15,383 bases of DNA, from positions 1 through 15,383 of the forward strand of contig SLQM01000212.1 in the NCBI GenBank assembly GCA_007131435.1. Direction: 5' to 3'. Shown here piece by piece: positions 6,809 through 14,150 of this stretch (position 1 is its first letter; each line of letters opens with the position of its first letter). Below the pieces are notes generated by a model. It made no database searches and had not been told where the DNA came from. It saw only the letters and a program-made list of their open reading frames with translations. The DNA is from Syntrophomonadaceae bacterium. Lineage in GTDB: Bacteria > Bacillota > Dethiobacteria > DTU022. A program made the position numbers and the translations under genes.

Positions 6809-6897
6809 TCCTGCAACTAAATCTTACATTCGATAAAACACTAAGCATAAAAAAGCTGCGCCAATAATTTTAGCTATATCAACTCAGCATTTTTAAG

Positions 6898-7857
6898 TTA
6901 GCTATGCAGGGAAAAGAGCTTACAGTTCTCTTCCTTCTCCTTAGCTCGCAGGTTACTGCAGATGCTTTTATTAGAGCTAATTGTCCAGGAAGCTACTTTA
7001 GTTCCAGACATAACAGCATCTTTTAGAGGCAACCCTTTAATCAACCCAGCCACAGTACCAGAGAAATATGCATCTCCTGCGCCGCTTGTATCTACCACCT
7101 TAGTTTTGATCGCCTTGTGATACCCAACTTCTTTACTATCCCTGTTATAATAAATTGAGCCGAGGCTGCCGAGGGTAACAATACTATATCTTGAGCTCAG
7201 GTTTTCAGTAAAGAAATGATTCATTAACTGCTTTTTAATTTCTTCCAAAGATAAGCTGTTTAAATCTTTACCGATAATTGTTCCTGCTTCAAAATCGTTA
7301 CAGATGAAACATTCAAGTTTTGGTAATATATCAAGGTTTTTCATGATTATATCCAGGTTCCCTGGAATTCCGTAAACCGGCTTATCTTTTTTATTGCACA
7401 AATCCATAACATTGCGGGTAAGCTTACTGTTTAAGTCTAACTCCAGGATCACATGTGAAGATTCTTCTATTAATTTTCCGCCTTTTTCAACTATAAGCTT
7501 TTCCAGTAATGTAAGATCGGGCATTTTGGAAATTGAACCGGCCAAATCACCTCTTTCATTAATGATAGCCAGCCACATCCCCATCCCATCGTTTTCTGCA
7601 AGCATTACATCATCTATATCTACGCCTTTATTGTTTAAAGTTTCAAGAACCTCCTGTCCCATCGAGTTTTTGTCGACGCTTGCAATTAGCTTGACAGGTA
7701 AATCCATTTTTGATAAATTCTCAGCCACATTTCGCCCGACTCCACCATGAACAAACTCAATATCTCCGAGATTTCTTCCATCCGGAAAGTACTCATTACA
7801 GGCAAACCCTTTGCAGTCAATAAAAACTGTGCCGATTACTGAAACGCTTAAATCCAT
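6898..7857 (-). CDS. PfkB-family carbohydrate/nucleoside kinase, pseudouridine-kinase-like
   Basis: A 319-residue ribokinase-fold kinase that should phosphorylate a sugar or nucleoside with ATP in the cytoplasm. Visible are the substrate-side motif GGVGRNVAENL (38-48), the NDFE metal/phosphate motif (187-190) and the C-terminal DTSGAGDAY signature (256-264) with catalytic base Asp262. The wording GGVGRN is typical of pseudouridine kinases (PsuK) as opposed to ribokinases (usually GGKGAN), but no pseudouridine-5'-phosphate glycosidase gene is in view, so the substrate is unproven. It lacks the N-terminal helix-turn-helix seen on some PsuK proteins. I chose the ATG at 7857 with GAAAGGAG 11 bases upstream; a TTG ten codons earlier would start before that site. 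It follows the yqeC-mocA gene by 31 bases and is probably co-transcribed with it. Confidence 0.82.
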   Translation of the reverse strand: MDLSVSVIGTVFIDCKGFACNEYFPDGRNLGDIEFVHGGVGRNVAENLSKMDLPVKLIASVDKNSMGQEVLETLNNKGVDIDDVMLAENDGMGMWLAIINERGDLAGSISKMPDLTLLEKLIVEKGGKLIEESSHVILELDLNSKLTRNVMDLCNKKDKPVYGIPGNLDIIMKNLDILPKLECFICNDFEAGTIIGKDLNSLSLEEIKKQLMNHFFTENLSSRYSIVTLGSLGSIYYNRDSKEVGYHKAIKTKVVDTSGAGDAYFSGTVAGLIKGLPLKDAVMSGTKVASWTISSNKSICSNLRAKEKEENCKLFSLHS

Positions 7858-7868
7858 TATATTTAATA

Positions 7869-7876
7869 CTCCTTTC
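7869..7876 (-). promoter_or_regulatory. Ribosome binding site fixing the start of the PfkB kinase
   Basis: GAAAGGAG on the minus strand lies 11 bases before the ATG at 7857, a rather long spacing. It sits inside the reading frame of the longer TTG-initiated alternative, which argues against that alternative. Confidence 0.6.
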
Positions 7877-7888
7877 AAAACCCACAAG

Positions 7889-9262
7889 CTATATCCTTTT
7901 TATTATTGCTTTATAATCCCCAGGCGTATCTATGTCTAAAACAACCGCTTTATAGTCAGTTTCCATGAAACCGATTTTACTTTCAGGCAAAGTTTCAATG
8001 ATAGCCCTGCCCCCCTGGTCGCCGGCCAGCTTTTGCAGAATTGGCCATGTCCTCCTGTCAAAAATAACCGGGTTCCCTCTTTTTTCTTTATAAACCGGGA
8101 ATGTAACCAGGTCAAGCCTGGTGGAATAGAAATCTATTAAATCAGAATATAGTTTGGGAGGAACCAATGGTTGATCTGCCAGGGAAAATATTACACCCTG
8201 CGACCTGTGATCTACTGCATTAAGCCCTGCCTTTAAAGATTCTGCCATCCCTGACTTATATTTTTGGTTCTCGACCACCTTATATATTTTTCGATCAACT
8301 GTTTTAAGCCATTTACTGCCGGGCTGCACTACTACCACAATATCTTTGATACCGGCATCATAAAGATTTTTTAAAGTAGCTTCAAGCATACTCATACCAT
8401 TTATCGGCAGGTTTAATTTATCTTTACCCATTCTTTTTGACTCACCGGCAGCCATCACCACGCTGGAAACATGTGGCCTGGCGCTATCAGAACCACAAGA
8501 AAAGTAACCTGGTACTGGGTTGCTGTTTTTTGCCTCGGTTAGTAGCAGTGCTGTTGCTTTATGATCATTATTTTTTAATCTGGAAAGCAGCTCTAGAGCA
8601 GTATAGTTAAAATTAGTTAACTTATCCGCCTTGTTTAATAAGTAAAATATTTTTGCAGCCTTAGCCTGTGATTTTCCAAGCCTGCCCATGTAAATAAAAG
8701 ATTCCGCGATTATATCTTCTGTTATTTTTGATCCCTTACTTGCTGCAGGAACTGCTTTCAATAGCTCTGCAGCGCAATGAACTGATTCTTCATCAATAAC
8801 AAAGTTTAAGGCATCGGCTCCGATAACAGGGATAACCAGGCTGGAGCATTCAGGGATAACAGGCTCATTATCTCGATATCCCTTTAAAGACCGTCCTCTC
8901 GCACCGTCAGCTTCAACTAAAGTTCCTACTTTTAAAAAATCGTGCAGCTCTTTTACAAGCGAAGCTTCTATGCCGCACAGTTTTCCATCAACAAGAATAG
9001 AATCAGCCAGCACAGCAATACGATTATTGTTAAAGTGTTCTCTTAATGCTGTGAAAACATCTTGCGTACTGTCGAGGGTGAAAAGAGGCAAGCCTTCAGG
9101 AGCATACATTTTTGTCGTTGTTGTTAAAAGAACTTTTTTTCCGCCTTCACTGATTTCAGATGCGAGTTTTAGCAATAAAGAAGTTTTACCACCCGCCCCA
9201 TAAAATGAGGCCACGGTGTTGTGATCAATTTCTAGTGACTGGCGAAGAGAAAGCTGATCCAT
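7889..9262 (-). CDS. YqeC (selenium cofactor protein) fused to MocA-type molybdenum cofactor cytidylyltransferase
   Basis: A 457-residue two-domain protein. Residues 1 to about 255 match YqeC, the NTPase-like protein tied to selenium-dependent molybdenum hydroxylases: P-loop GAGGKTS (22-28) and VEADGARGRS (116-125). From about 265 to the end it is a nucleotidyltransferase of the MobA/MocA type, with VVMAAGESKRMG (268-279), LADQP (361-365), KRGNPVIF and a closing DIDTPGDY. MocA attaches CMP to molybdopterin, forming the cytosine dinucleotide used by bacterial Mo hydroxylases, here presumably the enzyme at 10471-14087. I chose ATG 9262, 8 bases after the stop of the cysteine-rich gene. An ATG at 9301 would overlap that gene, and neither has a good ribosome binding site, so translational coupling is likely. 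The fusion suggests selenium and nucleotide steps are linked on the same cofactor. Confidence 0.88.
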   Translation of the reverse strand: MDQLSLRQSLEIDHNTVASFYGAGGKTSLLLKLASEISEGGKKVLLTTTTKMYAPEGLPLFTLDSTQDVFTALREHFNNNRIAVLADSILVDGKLCGIEASLVKELHDFLKVGTLVEADGARGRSLKGYRDNEPVIPECSSLVIPVIGADALNFVIDEESVHCAAELLKAVPAASKGSKITEDIIAESFIYMGRLGKSQAKAAKIFYLLNKADKLTNFNYTALELLSRLKNNDHKATALLLTEAKNSNPVPGYFSCGSDSARPHVSSVVMAAGESKRMGKDKLNLPINGMSMLEATLKNLYDAGIKDIVVVVQPGSKWLKTVDRKIYKVVENQKYKSGMAESLKAGLNAVDHRSQGVIFSLADQPLVPPKLYSDLIDFYSTRLDLVTFPVYKEKRGNPVIFDRRTWPILQKLAGDQGGRAIIETLPESKIGFMETDYKAVVLDIDTPGDYKAIIKRI

Positions 9263-9270
9263 GTCAAATA

Positions 9271-9540
9271 TCAAGCCCGGAAGTAACAGCGATCTATACA
9301 TTCAAGGCCTGAACCCAGGTTAACAATCCCTTTCCCTGCCCGCGGGCACTTTACAGCAGACATTTTTTGGTGCGGGCAGGCAATCCAACCTGCCTCATAC
9401 AGGTTATACCCACCACATGTAATACATTTTAATCCCGATGAAGTAGCTACGACATCTCTAATATCTTTCATTTTATTACAGTCGAAACAAAAGCAGTAAT
9501 CAAACGAATCTATTTTTAGGGCATTATTTCCTTTGTCCAT
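9271..9540 (-). CDS. Small cysteine-rich protein of unknown function in the Se-Mo hydroxylase maturation cluster
   Basis: I do not recognise the family. The 89-residue protein has nine cysteines: CFCFDC (16-21), CITC (39-42), then C55, C65, C81 and C85, with His57 near C55. This is the look of one or two zinc ribbons or a metal/sulfur (perhaps selenium) carrier. No signal peptide or membrane segment is visible, so it is probably cytoplasmic. The ATG at 9540 has AAGGGAG 9 bases upstream. It lies 49 bases after yqeB and 8 bases before the chosen start of the yqeC-mocA fusion. Its place between two dedicated maturation genes suggests a part in finishing or delivering the molybdenum cofactor, but that is only context. 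Confidence 0.75.
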   Translation of the reverse strand: MDKGNNALKIDSFDYCFCFDCNKMKDIRDVVATSSGLKCITCGGYNLYEAGWIACPHQKMSAVKCPRAGKGIVNLGSGLECIDRCYFRA

Positions 9541-9589
9541 CTAGTTTGTCTCCCTTGATTAAATATTAGTGCTTACGTTATTTAATATA

Positions 9590-10402
9590 TCATATTTTAC
9601 TAATATTATCAAAGTGGTAGCGGTTAAGGATCGCTTCAAGAACAGCGCCTCCTACTGCTCTCGCTTTGTCAGAAATCCTATAAACATTAATCTCCATTCC
9701 CCTGGGGTCAATATCACCAATTTTTATGCCTTCTCCAACTTTTAAACCTGGATAAAGCAAACCTCGAATCAATCCGTCTATTTTGCTTCGAACAGGTGAT
9801 TTGTTTACGCAAGCCACTATCTCGTCTTTTTTAACCAGGTCACCTATTTCTTTCAAAGGTTCAAATATTCCACTTTGCGGCGCCTTTAACAGCCTTTCCA
9901 TACCGACTCCTCCTACTAAACCTGGCACGCCCGTGTTTTTAGCAGCTTCGCCATTATATATAACTGCCCCAAGATCAGGCCCGCGCATTGTTTCCACTAC
10001 AGCGTGAGCAGTAAAACCTGCAAAGAAGCCTGGTCCAAGTCCTATAACCAGTTCTGCATCTTTTAAGCTGCCAGTTACAGCTGTTTTTATCATCCTGGCA
10101 TCAATCAGGATTTTGGGCCTTAAAGTCTTAATACATAAAGCTTCAGGATCAATTAGCAATGCAATTTTGTTTTCATTATTAACCACTTCAACATCTTCAT
10201 AGCTATTGCACAATACAGCTTCAACGTTTTCTACTGTCATTTTTTTAGCATATACTGCTGAAGCAAAGGAAACTGTTCTTCTTACGACCAGTGGCTGGGG
10301 TAATTCAAGCATAACAATTTTAAAACCCGACATGAAAAGCCTGTGAGCCACCCCTGAGGCCAGGTCACCCGCACCCCGTATTAGTACCTGTTTTGGAATC
10401 AT
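9590..10402 (-). CDS. yqeB: YqeB, selenium-dependent molybdenum hydroxylase accessory protein (EF2563 family)
   Basis: A 270-residue protein with an N-terminal nucleotide-binding segment, IRGAGDLASGVAHRL (8-22), a central GLGPGFFAGFTAHAVVETMRG region (121-141) and a C-terminal part resembling a biotinyl/lipoyl-type beta hammerhead (about 178-232, SGIFEPLKEIGDLVKKDEIV). Genes of this family are known as markers of bacteria that use a labile selenium cofactor in Mo hydroxylases; the exact chemical role is not established. It lies 68 bases after the molybdopterin subunit gene, beyond a strong hairpin, and before the cysteine-rich gene. The ATG at 10402 has GAGGG 8 bases upstream. Length and ends are as expected for the family. 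Confidence 0.92.
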   Translation of the reverse strand: MIPKQVLIRGAGDLASGVAHRLFMSGFKIVMLELPQPLVVRRTVSFASAVYAKKMTVENVEAVLCNSYEDVEVVNNENKIALLIDPEALCIKTLRPKILIDARMIKTAVTGSLKDAELVIGLGPGFFAGFTAHAVVETMRGPDLGAVIYNGEAAKNTGVPGLVGGVGMERLLKAPQSGIFEPLKEIGDLVKKDEIVACVNKSPVRSKIDGLIRGLLYPGLKVGEGIKIGDIDPRGMEINVYRISDKARAVGGAVLEAILNRYHFDNISKI

Positions 10403-10425
10403 TAAACCGTCCCTCTTAAAAGTAT

Positions 10426-10448
10426 GGGGGAAGGTTTATCCTTCCCCC
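10426..10448 (-). terminator. Strong hairpin between the Mo hydroxylase and yqeB (attenuator or partial terminator)
   Basis: GGGGGAAGG and CCTTCCCCC form a perfect 9-bp stem with a 5-base loop. In the direction of transcription the stem is followed by ATACTTTT, a weak U-tract, 11 bases before the yqeB ribosome binding site. It probably lowers expression of the maturation genes relative to the structural genes, or protects the upstream mRNA 3' end. Full termination is uncertain. Confidence 0.65.
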
Positions 10449-10470
10449 GCTTAAATTGCCTTTTTATAAA

Positions 10471-12768
10471 CTATTTCTTATCCTGGATCGCCTTCCATAC
10501 TTTTTCGGGTGTGAGCGGGAATGTATTGAACTCAATATCCAGGGCATCGCACACAGCGTTAGCAACTGCAGGGGCTACCGCTATCATCGGCTGCTCCCCG
10601 ATACCCCTGGCACCGTATGGGCCGTTTGTTTCAGGCGTTTCGATAATGAAGCTTTCAATATGAGGCGTATTGTCAATTGTTGAAATCTTATAATCTGTAA
10701 AGTTTCGATTAAGCATTACTCCCTTATCAAATTTTACTTCTTCATAAAGTGCAGTTGAAAGGCCCATGATTGTACCGCCGTGCAGCTGCGATTTGCAAAG
10801 CTGCGGGTTAACTGCCTGGCCGGCATCGATGGCAGCTGCCAGTTGCAGCACTGTTACAACCCCTGTTTCTGGATCAACTTCTACCTCAGCGCCGGTAGCC
10901 CCGAAGCAGTAGAACAAGCCCGGGTTCCCCTGCCCTGTTTCTGGGTCAAGATTGGTCATATTTGTTGGTACAAAAGAACCCCTTCCAATAATAGGGCCTG
11001 CTATGCCTTCACCTGTACACTTTTTACAGCTGTCTGCAATTTCTCGAATTGTGGCCTTAATCTCGGGATCTTTTGTTGAATAAACCATTTTACCGTCAAA
11101 AGTCAGATCCGCCTGGGGAGTCTCCAGCAGGTCGGCAGCAATACGATAGATCTGACCCAGGGCATCTTCAGCAGCCCTTTTTACAGATGTGCCACAGGTA
11201 TAAGTAATCCTGCTGCCTACGCTCTGCCACTCATAAGGAGTAAAATCAGTATCAGGAACTTTTATGTCAATTTTATCTATTGGTATATTTAAGGCTTCCG
11301 ATGCTATTTGGCTTATTACCGTAAGCATTCCCTGGCCCATTTCTGTTGCGCCGATCATAACATGGGCTGTACCATCTTCGTTAATTCGAATTATAGCTGA
11401 AGATGCTGCATTGCTCGGTTGCGCAGGGCATTTTACAAGCCCGGCTATACCTTTACCCCTGAATTTGCCTTCTTTCTTGCCCCAACCGATTTGATCGGCA
11501 ACAGTTTTAAGGCACTTGTGATAATCAACATCTTGAACAACCTGGCCTGCTGCTGTAGTGGAGCCTTTTTTCATACCGTTAATCATACGTACTTCGAGAG
11601 GATCAATATCCAGCTGTTTTGCTATCTCTTCGATCTGTCTCTCTATTCCCCACTGCATTTCGCACATGCCAAAACCGCGGACAGGGCCACCAATAGAGTT
11701 GTTTGTGTAAACACAGTAAGAATCTGTTTTAACGTTGGGTATATCATAGGCCCCGGTTGAGCTGTAACCGGCGGCCCGGACAATATTAACACCGTACTCT
11801 GTGTAGGCTCCACCATCCCAGATCATTTCATACTCCAGGGCGGTAATGCGTCCGTCTTTGCGCACACCAGTTTTCAATTTTGAAAACAGGGCCTGCCTGG
11901 TGAAGGTCCCCTGCATATCTTCTTCACGGTTAAAAACAATTCTAACAATATAACCGGGAAACATTTTCGCCAGGGGAATTACCAGGCCTTCTACTGAAGC
12001 GCCTGCCTTACAGCCGAAACCGCCCCCGATATAGCTTGATATAACCCGGATTTTATGCATGGGTATATCAAATGATTTTGCCAAAAGTTGGCGAACAACA
12101 TTTGGAGACTGGGCAGTACTCCAGACAGTCAATTTCCCGTCAAGCCCCCATTGAACTGCTGCTTTGTGAGTTTCAATTGGCACATGCTGCATCTGAGGAA
12201 CATAATATTCTTTTTCAATAACAACATCAGCCTCAGCAAATCCCTTTTCAACATCACCCTTACGAAGCTTAAAGTGGTTGGCAATGTTTGTGCCCGGTTT
12301 CGGGTAAAATATCGGTACTATTTCATAACTGCCAAGATCTTCATGAATTATTGGGGCATCGTCCTTCATTGATTCACGTGGGTCAAATACGCCCGGAAGC
12401 TCATCATATTCAACTTCTATCAGTTCAACAGCTTCCGCTGCCGCTTTTTCTGTTACAGCAGCAACCACGGCTACCGGTTCTCCCCAAAAGCGAACTTTTT
12501 CAATTGCCAGGAAGTCCCTGTCGATCAGGTAGAGGCCTATTTTATTTGGGTAATCCTTACCGGTTAATACTGCTTTAACACCGGGGTGTGCTTTTGCTTT
12601 TTCAATATTAATATTTTTAATCTTGCCATGAGCCACAGTGCTTTTTTTCATTTTTGCATGAAGCATGGGGCCCATGTATCTATCCTCAATGAACTGGGCC
12701 GATCCTGTAACCTTTTCTATGGCATCCTTTCTTTGCACCGAAGTTCCAACCGTCTTTAATTCAGCCAT
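10471..12768 (-). CDS. Molybdenum hydroxylase large subunit, xanthine dehydrogenase family, probably selenium-dependent
   Basis: A 765-residue molybdopterin-binding subunit that hydroxylates a substrate carbon using water. Motifs in order are the N-terminal a/b hammerhead (FIEDRYMGPMLHAKM, 26-40), SYIGGGFGCK (245-254), GGPVRGFG (360-367), GATEMGQG (473-480) and RGIGEQPM (721-728) with catalytic Glu725. The residue after GGGFGCK is Ala255; bovine xanthine dehydrogenase has the purine-contacting Glu802 there, so classical xanthine activity is not assured. Arg364 matches xanthine dehydrogenase Arg880. Selenium dependence is inferred from yqeB and yqeC just downstream. The substrate is unknown; a purine or another N-heterocycle is plausible. 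The start ATG is chosen because an AAAGGAGGAG site lies just upstream; the ATG six codons earlier would overlap that site. It begins 18 bases after the iron-sulfur subunit gene. Confidence 0.92.
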   Translation of the reverse strand: MAELKTVGTSVQRKDAIEKVTGSAQFIEDRYMGPMLHAKMKKSTVAHGKIKNINIEKAKAHPGVKAVLTGKDYPNKIGLYLIDRDFLAIEKVRFWGEPVAVVAAVTEKAAAEAVELIEVEYDELPGVFDPRESMKDDAPIIHEDLGSYEIVPIFYPKPGTNIANHFKLRKGDVEKGFAEADVVIEKEYYVPQMQHVPIETHKAAVQWGLDGKLTVWSTAQSPNVVRQLLAKSFDIPMHKIRVISSYIGGGFGCKAGASVEGLVIPLAKMFPGYIVRIVFNREEDMQGTFTRQALFSKLKTGVRKDGRITALEYEMIWDGGAYTEYGVNIVRAAGYSSTGAYDIPNVKTDSYCVYTNNSIGGPVRGFGMCEMQWGIERQIEEIAKQLDIDPLEVRMINGMKKGSTTAAGQVVQDVDYHKCLKTVADQIGWGKKEGKFRGKGIAGLVKCPAQPSNAASSAIIRINEDGTAHVMIGATEMGQGMLTVISQIASEALNIPIDKIDIKVPDTDFTPYEWQSVGSRITYTCGTSVKRAAEDALGQIYRIAADLLETPQADLTFDGKMVYSTKDPEIKATIREIADSCKKCTGEGIAGPIIGRGSFVPTNMTNLDPETGQGNPGLFYCFGATGAEVEVDPETGVVTVLQLAAAIDAGQAVNPQLCKSQLHGGTIMGLSTALYEEVKFDKGVMLNRNFTDYKISTIDNTPHIESFIIETPETNGPYGARGIGEQPMIAVAPAVANAVCDALDIEFNTFPLTPEKVWKAIQDKK

Positions 12769-12773
12769 CTTAG

Positions 12774-12783
12774 CTCCTCCTTT
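12774..12783 (-). promoter_or_regulatory. Ribosome binding site fixing the start of the Mo hydroxylase large subunit
   Basis: AAAGGAGGAG on the minus strand places GGAGG (12780-12776) 7 bases before the ATG at 12768. It contradicts initiation at the in-frame ATG at 12786, which directly precedes this motif. Confidence 0.8.
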
Positions 12784-12786
12784 CAT

Positions 12787-13254
12787 CTATTTTTTCGAAG
12801 CAGCTTTAACTGCTTCCCTGATTTCCTGGTACGCTCCGCAACGGCATAAATTGCCACTCAAAGCTTGATTAATATCTTCATCTGTAGGATTAGCTGTGCG
12901 TTCAAGCAAGGCCCGGGCAGACATGATCATACCGGGAGTGCAGTACCCGCACTGGAATGCAGCATGATCGATGAACGCCTTTTGTATCCTATCCAGTTCA
13001 CCGTTTTCAGTTAACCCTTCAATAGTTAAAAGTTCTTTACCATCAATCTCCACGGCAAGAACCAGGCATGAATTAACCGGTTTACCATCAAGCATAACTG
13101 TGCAGGCTCCGCATTCTCCTATTTCACAGCCACTTTTAGTGCCGGTAAGGTGTAATTCATCCCTGATAAATTTTAGAAGTGTATGCCCGACTTCAACTTC
13201 CCGTGTCTCTCTATTCCCGTTTACTGTAAAGCTTATAGCCATTTTTTCAGACAT
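12787..13254 (-). CDS. Molybdenum hydroxylase [2Fe-2S] subunit
   Basis: A 155-residue small subunit of the xanthine dehydrogenase/CoxS type that carries electrons from the Mo site to FAD. The N-terminal plant-type ferredoxin domain binds one [2Fe-2S] cluster through C43, C48, C51 and C63 (GCEIGECGACTV). The helical C-terminal domain binds the second through C102, C105, C137 and C139 (QCGYCTPG and LCRCG). All eight ligands are present and the length is normal. The start has GGAGG 7 bases upstream and lies 2 bases after the stop of the FAD subunit gene. The order FAD, FeS, Mo subunit is common in clostridial Mo hydroxylase operons. Confidence 0.95.
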   Translation of the reverse strand: MSEKMAISFTVNGNRETREVEVGHTLLKFIRDELHLTGTKSGCEIGECGACTVMLDGKPVNSCLVLAVEIDGKELLTIEGLTENGELDRIQKAFIDHAAFQCGYCTPGMIMSARALLERTANPTDEDINQALSGNLCRCGAYQEIREAVKAASKK

Positions 13255-13256
13255 TA

Positions 13257-14087
13257 TTACACCTCCATTACCTTTTCTATTCCCCGCCTGATTAAAACTT
13301 CAGCCATATGATACCTGTATTCCCGTGAGCCCCGCAAATCAGTAATCGGGGAAATATCATCCCGGGCAAGGGATGCAGCCCTGGCCAAATCTTTTTCACC
13401 ATTTTCATTTACTGCTTTCTCTACGGAAATGGCCCTTACCGGTGTTGCGGCCACTGCCCCTACTGCAACCTGCACCTTGTTGTCCCAGCTCTGAACTGCC
13501 ACTCCTACGGTTGCCAGATCAACAGAACCTGTTCTTGAGGCTTTCAGGTAGACACCTGTGCCATTGGGATAAGGCCTTGGAATTAAAACCGACTCTACCA
13601 GTTCGCCTTTTTTAAGAACGTTTTGTCCCGGGCCCACAAAAAACTCATTTATCGAAACTGTTCGCTTCCCGTGGGAGCCGGTAATCTTTACCTGGGCATT
13701 TAATACCATTAAAGGAGCTGCTGTATCAGCTGCGGGAGAAGCATTGCATATATTGCCGGCCAGGGTAGCCCTGTTTCTAATCGGGTAACTTCCCACAGTG
13801 TGCGCTCCTTCTGCCAGGACTAATGCGTGATCAATGATCGGTTTAAAAGTTGCAATTTCATTAAGGGTTACCGCTGCACCGATGACAATACCCTGATCAT
13901 TCTCCTCCAGTATTTTAAGCTCGGGCAGATCTTTTATATCTACTATTATTTTTGCAGCAAATTTACCTCCACGCATTCCTACAATTAAATCTGTACCGCC
14001 CGCGAGCGGGTAAACCTGTTCTTCTTTTTCAAGTAAATCGTAAGCCTGCGTTAAATCTTTACATTTCACATAGCTGTAGTTAAGCAT
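13257..14087 (-). CDS. Molybdenum hydroxylase FAD-binding subunit
   Basis: A 276-residue medium subunit of the CoxM/XdhB type that passes electrons from the iron-sulfur subunit through FAD to an acceptor such as NAD. The two FAD-binding motifs are present: PLAGGTDL (27-34) and TVGSYPIRNRATLAGN (97-112). The CO dehydrogenase flavoprotein C-terminal domain follows, from about residue 175. There is no extra cysteine-bearing insertion, so it lacks the [4Fe-4S] loop of 4-hydroxybenzoyl-CoA reductases. The ATG at 14087 has GGAGGTG 10 bases upstream. It is first of the three subunit genes and follows the DUF1116 gene by 46 bases, beyond a strong hairpin. Confidence 0.93.
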   Translation of the reverse strand: MLNYSYVKCKDLTQAYDLLEKEEQVYPLAGGTDLIVGMRGGKFAAKIIVDIKDLPELKILEENDQGIVIGAAVTLNEIATFKPIIDHALVLAEGAHTVGSYPIRNRATLAGNICNASPAADTAAPLMVLNAQVKITGSHGKRTVSINEFFVGPGQNVLKKGELVESVLIPRPYPNGTGVYLKASRTGSVDLATVGVAVQSWDNKVQVAVGAVAATPVRAISVEKAVNENGEKDLARAASLARDDISPITDLRGSREYRYHMAEVLIRRGIEKVMEV

Positions 14088-14120
14088 ATCTCCGGTTCAC
14101 CTCCGTATTTATGTATGATT

Positions 14121-14150
14121 AGGAACTGGCCGTTTAACGGGCCAGTTCCT
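14121..14150 (-). terminator. 11-bp hairpin spanning the stop codon of the DUF1116 gene
   Basis: AGGAACTGGCC (14121-14131) and GGCCAGTTCCT (14140-14150) are perfect inverted arms with an 8-base loop that holds the TAA stop (14136-14134). In the transcript the first arm is coding sequence for the last residues and the second arm lies just past the stop. No U-tract follows, so it is more likely an mRNA-stability or processing structure, or a partial terminator, than a full intrinsic terminator. Confidence 0.6.

Noticed and set aside
7858..7887. TTG start ten codons upstream for the PfkB kinase
   Set aside because: The extra residues contain the ribosome binding site of the ATG at 7857 and do not match the N-terminus of the family, which begins close to the first beta strand.
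12769..12786. Earlier ATG for the Mo hydroxylase large subunit
   Set aside because: Its first codons are the ribosome binding site of the ATG at 12768, which has ideal spacing.
1520..14087. In-frame TGA codons for selenocysteine
   Set aside because: All the redox enzyme frames are open without internal TGA, so the selenium link here would be the labile cofactor and not selenocysteine in the protein.
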